NCBI GenBank assembly: GCA_029961685.1
Contig: JARWKL010000005.1
Span: forward strand, 1,364,001 to 1,428,000
Source of the DNA: Aristolochia californica
Lineage: Eukaryota; Streptophyta; Magnoliopsida; Piperales; Aristolochiaceae
Direction: 5' to 3'
DNA length: 64,000 bases
Below, one piece after another: positions 31,204-43,571 of this stretch. The notes under the pieces were generated by a model. That model saw nothing but the letters and a program-made list of their open reading frames with translations, ran no database searches and was not told the origin of the DNA. Each line of letters opens with the position of its first letter. The first letter of the stretch is position 1. A program made the translations under genes and the position numbers.

Positions 31204-33086
31204 ATGTGTCAGAGTCTGGCTTACGACTATAAACTTAGCACATTGTGGGCAATCCCCACGTTTCTATCCCTTTGTACATTACAGTTTTTTTTTTTTTTTG
31301 GTTTATTCATTCTTATTTGGGATAACCTTTGGTGTACTCTGGTCTTGATTGATTGGAGGTCCCCCGGCGATGTCGGCCCCATCATGGACTTGGGGTACTC
31401 TCTTGCCGGCTGAGAGCATAAATGGTTCCGGTAGTCAATGACCAGACTTTTGGTCCCTAGTTTGAGAGGTCTGTACTCAAACAACCGTTCTAGGATTGAC
31501 CAGTTCGATCTTGAAGTATTGAATGAAAATCTTATGGTGAGTAACTTAAGGACTTGTGTTCAGCGCGTGATTCCTACTGCCTTCAGTGGCCAGTCACACG
31601 GAGATTTCTTCAAAGTGTGATGTGGGATAGCGGTTTCATCTATGGATAATTACCTACGGGTACGACTGATACGAGTAAACCTTCTTCGAGGGAGACTATG
31701 TATCATTCCTAGGGGTCTTTATTGACTTTTCGGTATTATTGTTGATGACCAAACACAGATGGTCCCACCTATGGATTTAGGAGCCCTGAGGGAGCTTAAC
31801 CCTCACCCTGCTGGAGTATAACTAGCTAAGATGTTATTCCTTTTTGTAGTCGTTATAGTGTTGTAACTTTTCCCCATTGAGGACAATGTCAGGTTTAGGT
31901 TTGGGGGGGGGGGGGGGGGGGTGGGTGGGAACGACTCTTTTATGTCTTAGCAATAATTTTCTTTTGATTTTTGTTCGTGGTTTTCAAATTACTCCTCTTA
32001 GTATGTGGTTAACATTAGTAGAGTTAAAATAAGTTGCTCAAATGTGTTTCAAAATTTTTCGTAAAACTGTGTAGAATATGCCTATTAGAAATCTGATATC
32101 ATTTGTTGTGATCCATGAGAATTCAGTGGGATAACTTACTATTGCATTAGACTTGGACCTTAGTTGGAAAAAGAGAACATGTAAAATCTAGTGTTGATAT
32201 ATGTCAGTCTGAATAGTCTTATATGCCTGTTTGAACTCATTCTTTTTTTATACCTCAGTGAAATTCCTTGTTGTAACGTATGAATGCAAATGGGAATGCT
32301 CTTGCTTGCAAAAGACAGATAACTTCAGAAACAGCTTGGGCAAACCCAGGGACATGCACCGGAACAGTCGATTACTTAAAAAATAAGTGCATGTGCAGTG
32401 AAGACGAATACAAAATGGTGGTAATACCAAAAGTATTCAGTGAAACAAAAATTACGCTGGTAATAGCAACAGTGCGCTGGTAATAGCGTAAAATGGTTTT
32501 AAATCTGGAAGCAATGAGTTTCCTTAACTTTGATGATGAATTGTAATTTGAAAGAAGTTGCAAGTCAAGATTGAAATTGGTATATTTCTTTTGTGTGATT
32601 GTCAGACAACAGGCTTACTCTACTATTTTCTCTTAATTGTGATGTGACCAGGATTTTATTGTTATATGTTGCCTTTTTGTTCTGTTGAAGTAATTGCTTA
32701 TGGGTCACATTGGTTCAGGTGGAGTAACAATGAGTGTATTTGGATTGATAATATGCTATATTTTACACAGGTTTTCAAATTGCGCAAGATCTCATATGAT
32801 TTTCAGATATTTTATGATACCAAGTGTTAGTCATATGCTAATGAGGAGTAAATTTTCTTCAATTTTCTTTTTATATTGTTGATTTAGATGATTTTTGTGG
32901 GTAAATTTCATGCAAACCCTCATGAGACATAACTCTTCCACTACTGTAAAGTAGGGGTTTAACGGCTTGTTGCATGCGCTTAATGCAATCGTGTTCCCAA
33001 CAAAAGTGGCATTTTGTTTTCCTAGGCTTAATTTTTGTTATGTTGTTGTTTTGCTAGGGACTAGCAAAGACTTAGGTTTGGGGGTG
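31204..33086 (+). other. 3' non-coding internal region of the Athila-type element
   Basis: About 1.9 kb between pol and the purine tract. It shares TTCAAAGTGTGATGTGGG (31611 on), TTGAGGACAATGTCAGG and a poly-G run (31903-31921) with the deletion derivative at 8693-12530. No envelope-like frame was recognised. Confidence 0.65.
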
Positions 33087-34616
33087 TGATAGATGCCAGA
33101 TTCTGACATGAGAACTAGGTTAATTATAATTGAATAACCCTTATAATTGTGTTATAGGTGGTTATTTATCGGTTTTCACTTGAAACGTGCATTTATTGAA
33201 TTTGACATTAATCATTGCTTATATTGCATATTTTCTCTCCTGAATGATATTTCATTCCTTTTAGGGTTTATTTCTTCTTGAAATGATTTTTATGGATTTA
33301 ATTATGGAATTTCAGGAGAATTTTGGTGGAGAAGGAAATATTTACCAAAATACCCTTAGTAAAAGGGAGGTGATTTTTTAGGGCAAATAGTATTAAAACG
33401 AGAGCCCGTCAACGGAAACAGGGGGGCCGTTGACCGAAAAGAAGAGAGAAACAGGGGAGGCCACCGACCGTTCGGAGGGGAGACCCGAGAGGGCTCCCTC
33501 CGAACGGCGTTCGTCACCGTCGTCCACCACCATCCGGCAACCGAGAACAGACCCGAGGAGAGCTCGAGAGAGTCTCCGTCGCGGTGAGTTCGACGCTGCC
33601 ATTCTCTGCTCGCCAGGTCGAGAGGTGACCCGAGAGGGCTCCTCCAGCGCCGATTCCGCATTCCGACCATCCTCCGGCGTCGATTACCCATTTCCGACCA
33701 TTTCCGAAGCTATTTCGACTCTGACTGAGACTTGAGAGAGCCGGTCAGAGGATTTTGGCTCCATTCCGTCGTTCGTCGATCGTCACCTCCGTCCGTCGGC
33801 TTCTATCCTTCTTCGTCGGCATCGTTTCTACCTCCGACCACTCGCTCTTGCTACCTGAAGCCATCAATTTTGGGAAATTGTAGCACCCGTGAGAATGAGT
33901 CTACTGCCCGAGCGAGAGGTAGGAGAAGGGGAGTAATCCGTCATTTTTTGAATTTAATTTTTCTATATTTTGAACTTAGGTTTTGAATGTTTATTAAATG
34001 TGATTTGATAATTAATGTTTATTGAATATTTTTTTTCCGATATTTGATTAAATTAAATAGTTAGGGTAGGATTATAATTTAGGTTGGATTTTGGTATTTT
34101 AATCCGATTTCTGTCTTTCACTCTATGCGCCTGAGAGGGGCTAGACGCAAGGATTGAGAAATCGGATCCGTGGTTACGTGGCGCTCGAGAGAGGCACGAA
34201 TCACAGTAAAATCCAGAGTTGATAATTTTAGTATCATCACAATAGGAAATTGATTATCTGCATTCTATTGTAATCCAATCTCTGTCATTAACTCTAGGCG
34301 CCCGAGAGGGGCTAGACGCAAGGATTGAGAATCCGGATTCGTGGTTACGTGGCGCTCGAGAGAGGCACGTATCATGGTAAAATCCAGAGTTGATGTTTTC
34401 TGTTGTAGAAGTAGTTAACCAGATGATGGTTTGATAATTTAGGATATAATTAGTGTTTAGTTTAGATTAATTCATCATATTTGGTTTGGCTAATTGACTG
34501 AAGAATGCACAAAATTCAGTCCTCCCTGTGGATATGACCCTCGCTTCCCGTTAGATTACATGAACGATTCGTACGCTTGTGAGGTATAAAAACCGATGTA
34601 ATTAAATTTTACATCA
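33087..34616 (+). repeat. 3' LTR of nested Athila-type element
   Basis: Starts TGATAGATGCC, ends TTACATCA, and is 1530 bp, the same length as the 5' LTR although scattered substitutions and 1-base indels distinguish them. Confidence 0.9.
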
Positions 34617-35318
34617 TCGAGCGCCAGCTATGCGTTGCTATTTTTGGAAGTTGTCGTTGTCGATGTTTGGCTTAAGTCTCAGTGATATCTCTTATTTTGG
34701 AAAGGTTCTGTTTCGATTTCGTCATCGAGATTTCTCTGTGGGATCCTCCGTCCGAATGCTGTTACTATTCAGAAAGGAAAATTTCCTTGTTTTGAGCCGT
34801 TCGTTGGAGGAAGAAAATGATTAAATATTTTCTAAGTTAAAAAATATTATTTTAGCGCCTAAGTTCAGAAAGGTTAATTGATCACAATCCTGATTCGCCC
34901 GAGTCAACTCAGCACGCTCGAGTCAAGCCAGCGTTGAGTTAACCCAACCAACCACTTTTCTGTTTCAGACTGAGTCAAGTCGGACCAACCCGGACCAGGT
35001 CAACTCGGGTCCAGGTCAACCTGACGCTTACTTCTTAATTTCTGCCTCGATATGCATGCCCAAGATTTCGGCGCAACTCAGTAATTTTTTTTATCTGGCT
35101 GGATTATTATTTTTGAAGAATTGATAGATTATTCCTTGGTCAACATATTATTTGGTCTAGATATGTGCATTGGATTATTTCATGGGTAATATTACAAGGA
35201 TTATTTTGGGTTGTGTTAAGTGGGCCCAAGACAAGCCCATTTAAGTTGCTGCTATTGTGTCTATTTTGATGAGATAGTATTATTGAAGAAGAGGTAGCCT
35301 CATACCATTATTTATTGT
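34617..35318 (+). other. Internal region of the non-coding Copia-type element, right part
   Basis: Continuation of the interrupted element after the TCGAG duplicate. Contains GTCAACTCGGGTCCAGGTCAA-like repeated phrases (34880-35030). No coding sequence recognised. Confidence 0.5.
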
Positions 35319-35640
35319 CATCCCCGTTAAAAAAAGAATCAAATTTATTATTGGTTGGGAGTCCATGATGAAGAAACTTCATCCCCGTCAAAAAAAGAAT
35401 CAAATTTTTTTTGGTTGGGAGTCCATGATGGAGGAATTTCATCCTCGTCGAAAAAAGAATCAAATTTATTTTTGGTTGGGAGTCCATGACGAATGAACTT
35501 CATCCCTATAAAAAAAAGAATCAATTTTTTTTTTAGTTGGGAGTCTATGACGGAGGAATTTCATCCCCGTAAAAAAAAGAATCAAATTTATTTGTGGTTG
35601 GGAGTCCATGACAGAGGAACTTTATCCCCATAAAAAATAT
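35319..35640 (+). repeat. 61-bp tandem repeat, about five units
   Basis: Units start CATCCCCGT at about 35319, 35380, 35440, 35501 and 35562, each with AAAAAGAATCAAATTT and GGTTGGGAGTCCATGA. It lies in the 3' internal region of the LTR element, upstream of its purine tract. Adjacent units differ at several sites. Confidence 0.88.
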
Positions 35641-35958
35641 CAAAATTTTTATGGTTGAGAAACTTACTGTTATATTTATGTTACTACCCCCATTAATATC
35701 ATATATTACTCTACCACTTGAGAGTCGTTGTCCTGTGGAGGGACACGGTGGTGGAGGTGGACACTTCAGAGCAATGTCTTAGCGGCTAGGAGTGATTTAT
35801 TCTCACTAATATTATACCAGCTGGGCCTCATGAAGAAGAGCACCAGCGTGAGGGGGAGTGTTGGAAGATGAAGGCATATTATACAAGAAAAATTTTATAC
35901 ATCATTTGCAGCAAGTTGCGAGTTCATGTTATTCTCTCGCCCCCAGCTTGAGGGGGAG

Positions 35959-36396
35959 TGTTGGAAGACAAGGCCCAATCCCACACGACCAAGGAAGACT
36001 CACATATTGAAGTGTATTAGAAGATGAGCCCAAACCCATAAGACCAAGGAAGACCCATGCATCCAAAAGAGATTGAAGATGGGGTCAAGGCCCACAGATC
36101 AAGGATAAGGCCCATAGGCCCACATACATTGATGGCAGGATGGTAAATAAAGAGTCATCTCATAGAGATGGTATTGATGTAATTAAGCTAAAGTTCTAGG
36201 GTTAAAATCCTAAACCCTAAACCCTAAGTTCAGGGGTATTATTGTAATATTTTAGTTTCATAAATCTATAAATAGAGCTTCAGGGGGAGGGTTAGAAATA
36301 ATCAATTTTATAACCCTTCTTCCTCCAGTTTTTTCCCAATGAGTTTCTCTCCCTTTTTCTCCATGAGCTAAATTCATGAAGTTCTGAAAATCAACA
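35959..36396 (+). repeat. 3' LTR of the non-coding Copia-type element (unit 2 copy of 258-695)
   Basis: Same sequence as 258-695 at an offset of 35,701. It closes the element opened at 27669 and is followed by CACGCCTAAT, the resumed CACTA relic. Confidence 0.9.
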
Positions 36397-37260
36397 CACG
36401 CCTAATTAGAGAGTGTGGAGGCTACCTTATTGTGTGTCCATTCCCTAAAGGATTTGCAGTGGTTGTGTGTAAATGTGTTTCTGGGAGAAAGGTTCGAGGT
36501 GATTAGATTTCTAGGGATTGTACTTTAAAATTACAACTATATTTTTACTCATGTATAATTTTCATTTGTTGAGACATTCCCAAGTAAAAGTGAAAAATGT
36601 TAGCAAACAAAATCTTCGATTTACTGTGGGGTCAAAGTCTTTTATGCGTATCAAAAAAGAAATGGTATGTATTATAATTGAAGTATATTTTATTTTCAAA
36701 TGTACAACTAATGTAATATATTTAAATGTACGTGTCCTTCCATATCTGTGTGGTACAAATTGCTCTGATATTGAGCAATTTTAGAATACTCACCAGTCTC
36801 AGTACAGGTGGACTGGTGGTTTTGAAGAACAATATATAAGTGAAATTATATTATTAATTTTTTTAAAATAATACGTTTATTATAAGCAAAAAAAATTATA
36901 AATGTCTTGTGTTATTTTTCATAGGAAGTGATGCATCGGTTGGTACAAGAGGTACAAGAGGCTGTTGACCTGGTTAATGAGAGTGTCATTGTTGGTCGGG
37001 TTCATGGAGCTAGGTCTGTTTACATTAAGGGGTTGGGTTTAGCTCAACCGCTAGTAGTCAGAATAGCCCGACCATCATCAGCTCAATCAACGGCACATAT
37101 AGTGGATGATTTGTAGGAATCTAAAGAAGTGGTCTTAACTCAAAAGCAGCTAAAAAATGTACAATTTTTGAGTAAGGTGACTGAATGTTGTGCTGAGTAT
37201 GGACATCGTGCTAAGGAACATGAACTTAAGAGGAGAGCATAAAATAAAGATGCAATAGTT
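36397..37260 (+). pseudogene. CACTA transposase relic, right part (unit 2)
   Basis: Unit-2 copy of 696-1560, with one A deleted near 37234 and one G/A difference near 37258. Here both halves of the relic are visible in one window: 26716-27668 joins 36397 once the LTR element is removed. Confidence 0.55.
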
Positions 37261-37803
37261 ATTTTCAGCAGATACAAACTCAAAACAAGACACCCTAGAT
37301 CCTCTCGCATATGGAGTATACTTTTTAATTATTTTTGTATGATTAATAATTTTTTATATTTTAATTTTGTTATAATTTTAAATATATTTTGGGATTGATT
37401 ATACATATTTTGTTTATATATTTTTATTTAATTAATTATTTTATTTTGCAATGAATTTATTTATTAATTGGAAATTATATTTTTAAAAAATAAAAATCAT
37501 ATTAGAAATGATCACCCTTTGGCGACAAAATTTCTTATACTATTGTTTACTTATTTATTAGACAATAGAATAAGTAATTAGGTAATAAACCAAATAAAAA
37601 ATAAATTTAGAATTTAGAAAATCATGAATACTATAAAAATATATTATCATACAAATAGAAGCTAAGAACAATGCCATTTTAATATATAACAAAGTCACTA
37701 AAAGAATATTATAAAAATCCTTAAAAAAAACACTTGAATCATTTTGATCTCAAACATATATTTAAATAAAATTTATCGAATTATTTTTTATACATAGTCA
37801 GGC

Positions 37804-40461
37804 TCACAACCTTTTCACAAGGAGATTAACTCCATTCCCAGGCTCTAAAAACATCTTGAAAGTGGGTGCATGGACATATCTGGGAGAGAGAGAAAATGCA
37901 AACTTAGAAAGGAGAAGAGACAAGACTACCTTCAGCTCTACCATGGCAAAGTTCAACCCCAAGCATGTCCGAATCCCTAAACCGAAAGGCATGTACACAT
38001 ATGGGTGCTCGCAAGCATTCGAAACCCCATCCTTGAACCTCTCTGGTCGGAACTCGTTCGCGTCCAGCCCCCAGATTTCTGGGTCTCGGTGCAACTCGGC
38101 AATGGAGATCCAAATGGTGAGGCCTTTGGGAACACAGATGCCTCCAAACACCATATCTTGAAAGGCCTCTCTAGCTACAAACGGTGCAGGAGGATACAGT
38201 CGCATACTTTCTTGAATCACCATTGTGAGCTGCAAGGCAAGACACCAACGTAAGATCATAATTAATATCACTGCAGCTTTTTTTACAAAAAAAAAAATGA
38301 GTCTTTGGCTTCAGTAGAACAAAAGTGATGTGAAGGAAAAGGCAGCTCACAGTCTTCATCCTCTTGATCATGCTGGCATCTGGATGTTGAGCTCCACAGA
38401 CATCAACAATCTCTTGGCGAGCACGAGCTTGCCACTCTGGATTCAAAGCAAGTAGAAGCAAGGTCCATGTAGCAGCAATGGCGGTTGTCTCATGGCCGGC
38501 GAAGTAGATGTTCTTGCAATTGTCGACGACGAACCGGTCGGCCATGTGAGCTACCATGTTGTTAGACTTGGCCTCTTCAAGGATGGATTGTAACAGGTCT
38601 CGTTCGGATCTGGTAACAACTTCTTCTCTCCTTTCCTTCACCACTTTTAGTATCAAAGAGTTGATCTCCTTCTCTAACCTCCATGTGTTTCTGTTAGTCT
38701 TTGTGGGAAGATACCTTCAACACAAACAAGCATCACTTGTTAACGTTTAAAGATACAAGAAAACTCACTTTCAGTATCTAGGAGAAGTTTCACATACCTC
38801 AGGCCAGGGACCCCTCTATGTGTTGACATGGTGGTCTGCAATTTTCTGATCTTCTGGAATATGAATTGTCCTTTGAGATAGGAGCTCCCAAAGCAAGCCT
38901 TGGCAATAACATCAGCTGAAAGATTTCTCATGTCCTCATCAATTCTCATGTCTGTAATCCCCTTTTCCTCCATTTCAATCTTGCTCTCCCATGATTTCAA
39001 GAGTGGGATGGTTGACTCCACCATTAGATTCACCATGCCCTAACATTATTTTAGATGGATCAAATGTTGTTGTCTTATTGAAATTTTAGGAGTTTCATTT
39101 TGCAATTTTTTTCTTCTTCTTTTCATGGCCTTTATCAAGCTCTTGCTTGCCCTATGAAACTATTTTTGTTTCAAGAACATTAGTAAGCTCTGCACAGATG
39201 GAGGTGTTAGCCAAGTAGCCATCAAAACCCAAGTGACTTACTTGGTTTGGACCGGTTGGGTCAGTTTGGATTTAATAACACTAATGCATTGTACTAAAAG
39301 TGAAGCTAAATAAAAAAAAAATTATCATTTAGTAGGATCATCTGTGAGAAGAAGATTACAAAAAGCTCAGCATTTATTCTCTCACGGTTGAAATGAGTAG
39401 TTTAACCAACAAGAAAGAGGGGAAAAAAAAAAAAAACTAAAAGAATGGAGAAGTTAACGTACCTTAACCTTTTCCATAAAGAGCTCCGAGGAAATTAATT
39501 TCCTCTGGTGCGCCCATGCCAAACCATTGGAAGAAATGATTCCTTGCCCGAACATGGCCCTTGTATCTTTTTGATGATACGAGGGCCTACCCAAATCAAG
39601 GGACTTGTAAAGGTTCATCTCCTTCACAACTTCCGGTTGGCTCACATACATTACGGGCATACTTCCCAACGTGTATGTAAATATTGAACCTTCATGTATA
39701 CAGAAGGAAAGATCAGAACGATAAACCTCAGTCTTGAACTATTCGAGTAAAAAGCCAAGCATTTAATGAACAAGAGTGGTAGGCTTAATCCACTACATGA
39801 CTAACCTCAGTCTTGAACTATTCGAGTAAAAAGCCATACCTGATAAAGCATTTATGGAATTTACTAATACTTACTAGTGATTATTATCTTATCTCTAGAA
39901 ATTAAGATAGGGCTTCGCCATGTCAAAACATGAACAAAATTGGAAGCAAAACCAACAAAATCTCTCCCTGTGGTTGTCTATCTTCATTCTTCTTACTTTT
40001 TATAGTTATGTACTGCAAGCCTACAAAGACTTATTGCAACTTCAAAGACTAAGTGGTGAAGAAAACAATAAAAATGAAGACGAGGGGTGTAGGCAACTTC
40101 AAGGACGAAACAATGAAGAAAACAGTAAAAAAACATGATTCAGAAAAGAAAAGAAGACGAGGGTGATGGAGTAACGTACCATAAAGCTCTTTCCACCGCT
40201 GAAAGTAAGGGAAGAGCCTCGAAATATACTGGTGATCCACCTTTCCACCGCTGCCTTCTTTCTCGTCCGTGGGAGTGGTTGCGGCCATCTGTTTCATCTC
40301 CTGGATGTTTCCCAACAGCAAGGAAGGCGGGGGACCTCGGATCCCTTGGCGCCGGAGCTTCTCCCGCATTCTCTCCGGCTTCCACCATAACTGGGTGTAA
40401 AGATACAGAAGAGTAGTCACAAAAGCCAGAAAGGCTAATGACAATACGAAACTGAAAGCTA

Positions 40462-40468
<7 letters not shown>
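37804..40468 (-). CDS. Cytochrome P450, CYP714-like (gene A, copy 2), 5 exons
   Basis: Unit-2 copy of gene A. Exons on the minus strand are 40468-40180, 39689-39463, 39039-38798, 38714-38351 and 38229-37804, encoding the same 515 aa as copy 1. The coding sequence shows no difference by eye. The only changes in the gene are in intron 4 (38350-38230): a T-to-A change in the A-run and one A lost after GTAGAAC. Haem Cys463, AGHETT, ExxR and PERF are all intact. A TATAAAA box on the minus strand at 40557-40551 and the GA repeat at 40469-40492 are also kept. If both copies are real, the plant has at least two identical gene A copies in cis. Confidence 0.87.
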
Positions 40469-40492
<24 letters not shown>

Positions 40493-40557
40493 GAAAGCGC
40501 TCTTTCTCTATGAAAGCTCTCTCTGGGTTACGTCGACATGCCAATCACCATTTTATA
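40469..40557 (-). promoter_or_regulatory. Gene A copy 2 leader and TATA box
   Basis: Same layout as 4770-4858: GA microsatellite of equal length next to the ATG and TATAAAA at 40557-40551 on the minus strand. Confidence 0.55.
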
Positions 40558-41382
40558 ACAGAAGTCTCCACGGACCTAAGAGTTTTAAAATGGTTTTTGA
40601 AGAAAACACGTTAAGGTTTTTAATGAAGTTTTTTATCTCCCAAAGTGGATGAACAGAAAGACACCTCCACCAAATCGAGAGGATACTGGATGCTTTTCAA
40701 AGGGTAATCAGTAATTGCTCATTAAATTACAAATTAATGAGAGAAAGATTGTAGGGGTCATATATGACCATTGGGTAGAAGTATTTCAGGAAGGTATTAT
40801 AAGATAACTAACAAAAGTATTTTCCAAATTCGTAACTTCGATCTTATCTCTCAAGATCGAAACAAGTAGAATGAATAAAAGTAATATTAGGTTTCCATTT
40901 GCTTGCTCAAATCTTTCGGGTTGAATTTCAACTTCAAACGAGTACTCTCCTTCAGACTGCCACTGGTAAAGAAGTTTCTCTCTCTGATCAAATTTCTTTT
41001 CGAACTCTTCTCTTTCTCATCCTTTCTTTCTATTACTTTCTATCTTGTGAGTGTTTTTCTCCTTTTCTCCTGCTCAAAAAGTTTATTTTCTTCCTGTGGA
41101 GAAGGTATATGATGAATTTCAGGTCTAAATTTTCAAATTTGTCTTTCTTGTTATTTATAATGTTTAGAATTTCTCTCTCTCTCTCTCTCTTATCAACTGC
41201 TCAAGAGAATCATGTCTTATATTTGATTTTTTTTCTTTCGTTTGACCCGGACTCATGTGATCGACGTTGACTTAAACTATCAGGTGATTGAGTGACTTCA
41301 CTGCTCAAGAGAATCAGGTCTTATATTTGATTATTTTGTTCTTTCCTTCGACTCTCACCCTGGTTTTTGCTTCAGTTCATCT

Positions 41383-42834
41383 GGGGGTTAGTGCACATGA
41401 CTCAGGACATGATCTTCATGCGCATTACGCAGTTCATGTCCTGGTGTCGTTAGGGGGCGCCGAAATTCATGCCATATGTATGAATATACATGAATCAGGA
41501 GTTCATGTCCCAAGAGTAAACGGCGAAAAACGCTTTCCGCCCGATTTTGAGAATCATCTACATGACTCTCGCGCGGGGCTGTCTTTCGGGGCTCTCTCTG
41601 CCACACATCTCTCTGCCATTGCATTCCCGCAACCCTCTCTCATTCTCTGCTCCCTCTCTCGTCTCCATTCCCGCAACCCTCTCTCGTCTCCATTCCCGCA
41701 GCCCTCGCTCGTCTCCGTTCCCGCAGCCCTCTCTCATTCCCGCAACCCTCTCTCATTCTCTTCTCCCTCTCTTGTCTCCATTCCCGCAACCCTCTCTCGT
41801 CTCCATTCCCGCAACCCTCTCTCGTCTCCATTCCCGCAGAGCACGGGAGGTCGAGCTCTGTTGCATAGCTTCTCGGCCACCCTCTCTTCTCCCTCTCGGC
41901 GTACCGTCGGAGTGCCGCCTCTGTCGGCATTGCCCGCCGGCCGTCGCCTTTGCCTAGCCCGTCCCCGTCGCCATCGCCGTTGCCCGCTGGCTCACTGCAG
42001 AGGAAGTCGAAGATGTTTAATTTTTCCTAAGTTAGGAAAAATTAAACTATCTTCATAAAAATCATTAATTTATAATTTTTATTTATAAAATAATTATTTT
42101 TATTTATAAAATAATTATTTTGATTTTAAAATTACTATATTAAAATAGTGATTTAATATTCATAATTAAAATATTGTTAAAATAAATATTTGATAAATTA
42201 TTTTGGCATAATTATCCGATTGCTATAGTTAATTAAACCAATGGTTTTAAATTTTGTGATAATATATTATTAATTAATAATACATAAAATAAATTATGTA
42301 CAAATATATTGTGTGTTAAAGTTATGATTAGATCAATTTTTTCTCTTAAAATATTCATTTTTAGGTTAAAGTATATCATATTTTATTAATAAATTAATAA
42401 CTTAACGTATTACTTTCGTTTTTTTATTTATAACGTTATTTATTTATTATTTGTAATTAATCATATACGTATTTCATTGGCTCATGTAATTACCATATTA
42501 ATGCACAATAAAATATCTAATTCAATTAATAAATATATTAATATATTTAATTATACATTAAATAACTTATTCGTGTAGTAATAATGGTTGTTTTACCTAA
42601 TTTGGGGTTTAAGGATTATGTTTTAATTAAGTGCACTGTAAAGGTTTAGAGATTCTCTTGTTTTTTATGTTTTTCTCATGTTGGGGCACTAACACTGGAA
42701 ACTGTTTTCCAGTGCATATGAAGTCGTCAACACTAACACCAAGTGCGAAGATAATCTTCATGTACATGACTGACATGATCTTCATGTTGGACATGAACTT
42801 GATCTTCAAGAATCCATTTGGGGCACTAACCCCC
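41383..42834. mobile_element. Possible DNA transposon, unit 2 copy
   Basis: Copy of 5684-7135 with the same 12-bp inverted ends. It contains the 25-bp minisatellite (41622-41839) and the 33-nt perfect palindrome (42015-42047). Confidence 0.4.
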
Positions 42835-43102
42835 CCCCATAGATGGTATCTTGGGATTCAGAGAAACTACTCTTATCGATTACAGAAACCCCTATACCCT
42901 CTGACTTCTGGAGGATTGTTTTCAAATGGAGGAGCTGATATAAGTTATTGGGCATCATCATTTCAATCAGAGATACGAATACTAAACATTAACATGGAGA
43001 TCAATCTACAGGTTGGACCTTTAAATGTTTGAAATTTTAACTGGTTGGACTATGCTTCCAAAGCTTTTTCGATGAAGAAAGGATAGACAGGAGGAATAGA
43101 CA

Positions 43103-43243
43103 ATGGAGATGGTGTTGAAGGGTTATAGAAGCATCATATTATTCTTGTTCCTATCCCTTTTGCTGCCCCAACCTCCATTGTTATTATCAGAGGGTGAGGG
43201 AGTATCAAAGATCCTTCTTATGTTGATATGCTATTTGTTGTGA
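43103..43243 (+). pseudogene. Possible broken signal-peptide exon, unit 2 copy
   Basis: Same 46-codon frame as at 7404, again running into the Copia-relic LTR at 43236. Low confidence for the reasons given there. Confidence 0.2.
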
Positions 43244-43571
43244 AACATGAGGCTATCACAATGAAATCTCTGGTATGATCAACGAAGAGTCAAAAACAAG
43301 GAAGAAGAACACAAAAGGTTTAACATGGTTCGGTGGTGTGCCTACATCCACAGGAGCGAGCGGCGCTAAATTCACTATATTAAAGTAGGGCTATATAATG
43401 TGTATTTATACTAACCCTACGTACAGAATAAAAGTACAAAAATACCCCCCTAACCTCACTATATGAGTCATATGCTTCAACAATCTCCACCTTGCGAATA
43501 TCCACCCCTTAAGAAAAAAAAAAACATAACCTAGGACTCCACCTGGAACTATAGGTTGGGGCGTCTCCCAT

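Larger units (their letters stand above)
29049..34616 (+). mobile_element. Athila-type Ty3/gypsy element, internally deleted
   Basis: 5' LTR 29049-30578 and 3' LTR 33087-34616 (1530 bp each), flanked by a perfect TCGAG duplication (29044-29048 and 34617-34621). The primer site TGGCGCCGTTGCCGGGG (30585 on) is complementary to tRNA-Asp, the usual Athila primer. The purine tract TTTGGGGGTG is at 33077-33086. Only the C-terminal part of integrase remains (30700-31203), after a 30+ nt A-run that marks the deletion. Each LTR contains a ~171-bp internal duplication around GAGGGGCTAGAC that the relatives at 8693 and 11139 lack. Nested in the older element at 27669-36396. Confidence 0.9.
27669..36396 (+). 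mobile_element. Complete non-coding Copia-type LTR element spanning the unit join
   Basis: 5' LTR 27669-28099, primer site TAGTATCAGAGC 28100-28111 (one base off the initiator-Met consensus), purine tract TTGAGGGGGAG 35948-35958, 3' LTR 35959-36396. The flanks CACGA and CACGC are a 5-bp duplication with one change. Without the nested element at 29049-34616 the internal region is only about 2.3 kb and has no recognisable gag or pol, so it depended on other elements for movement. The LTRs differ at roughly 6-7% of sites plus an 8-bp indel (counted by eye), making it older than the Copia element at 15035. Confidence 0.85.

Noticed and set aside
35319..35640. Regularly spaced repeats that might suggest a CRISPR array
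   Set aside because: Units are contiguous 61-bp tandem copies without distinct spacers, inside a plant LTR element.
35701..35702. Duplication breakpoint at 35,701
   Set aside because: A single LTR element and its flanking target duplicates span this base, so it only marks where the window's own first base recurs.
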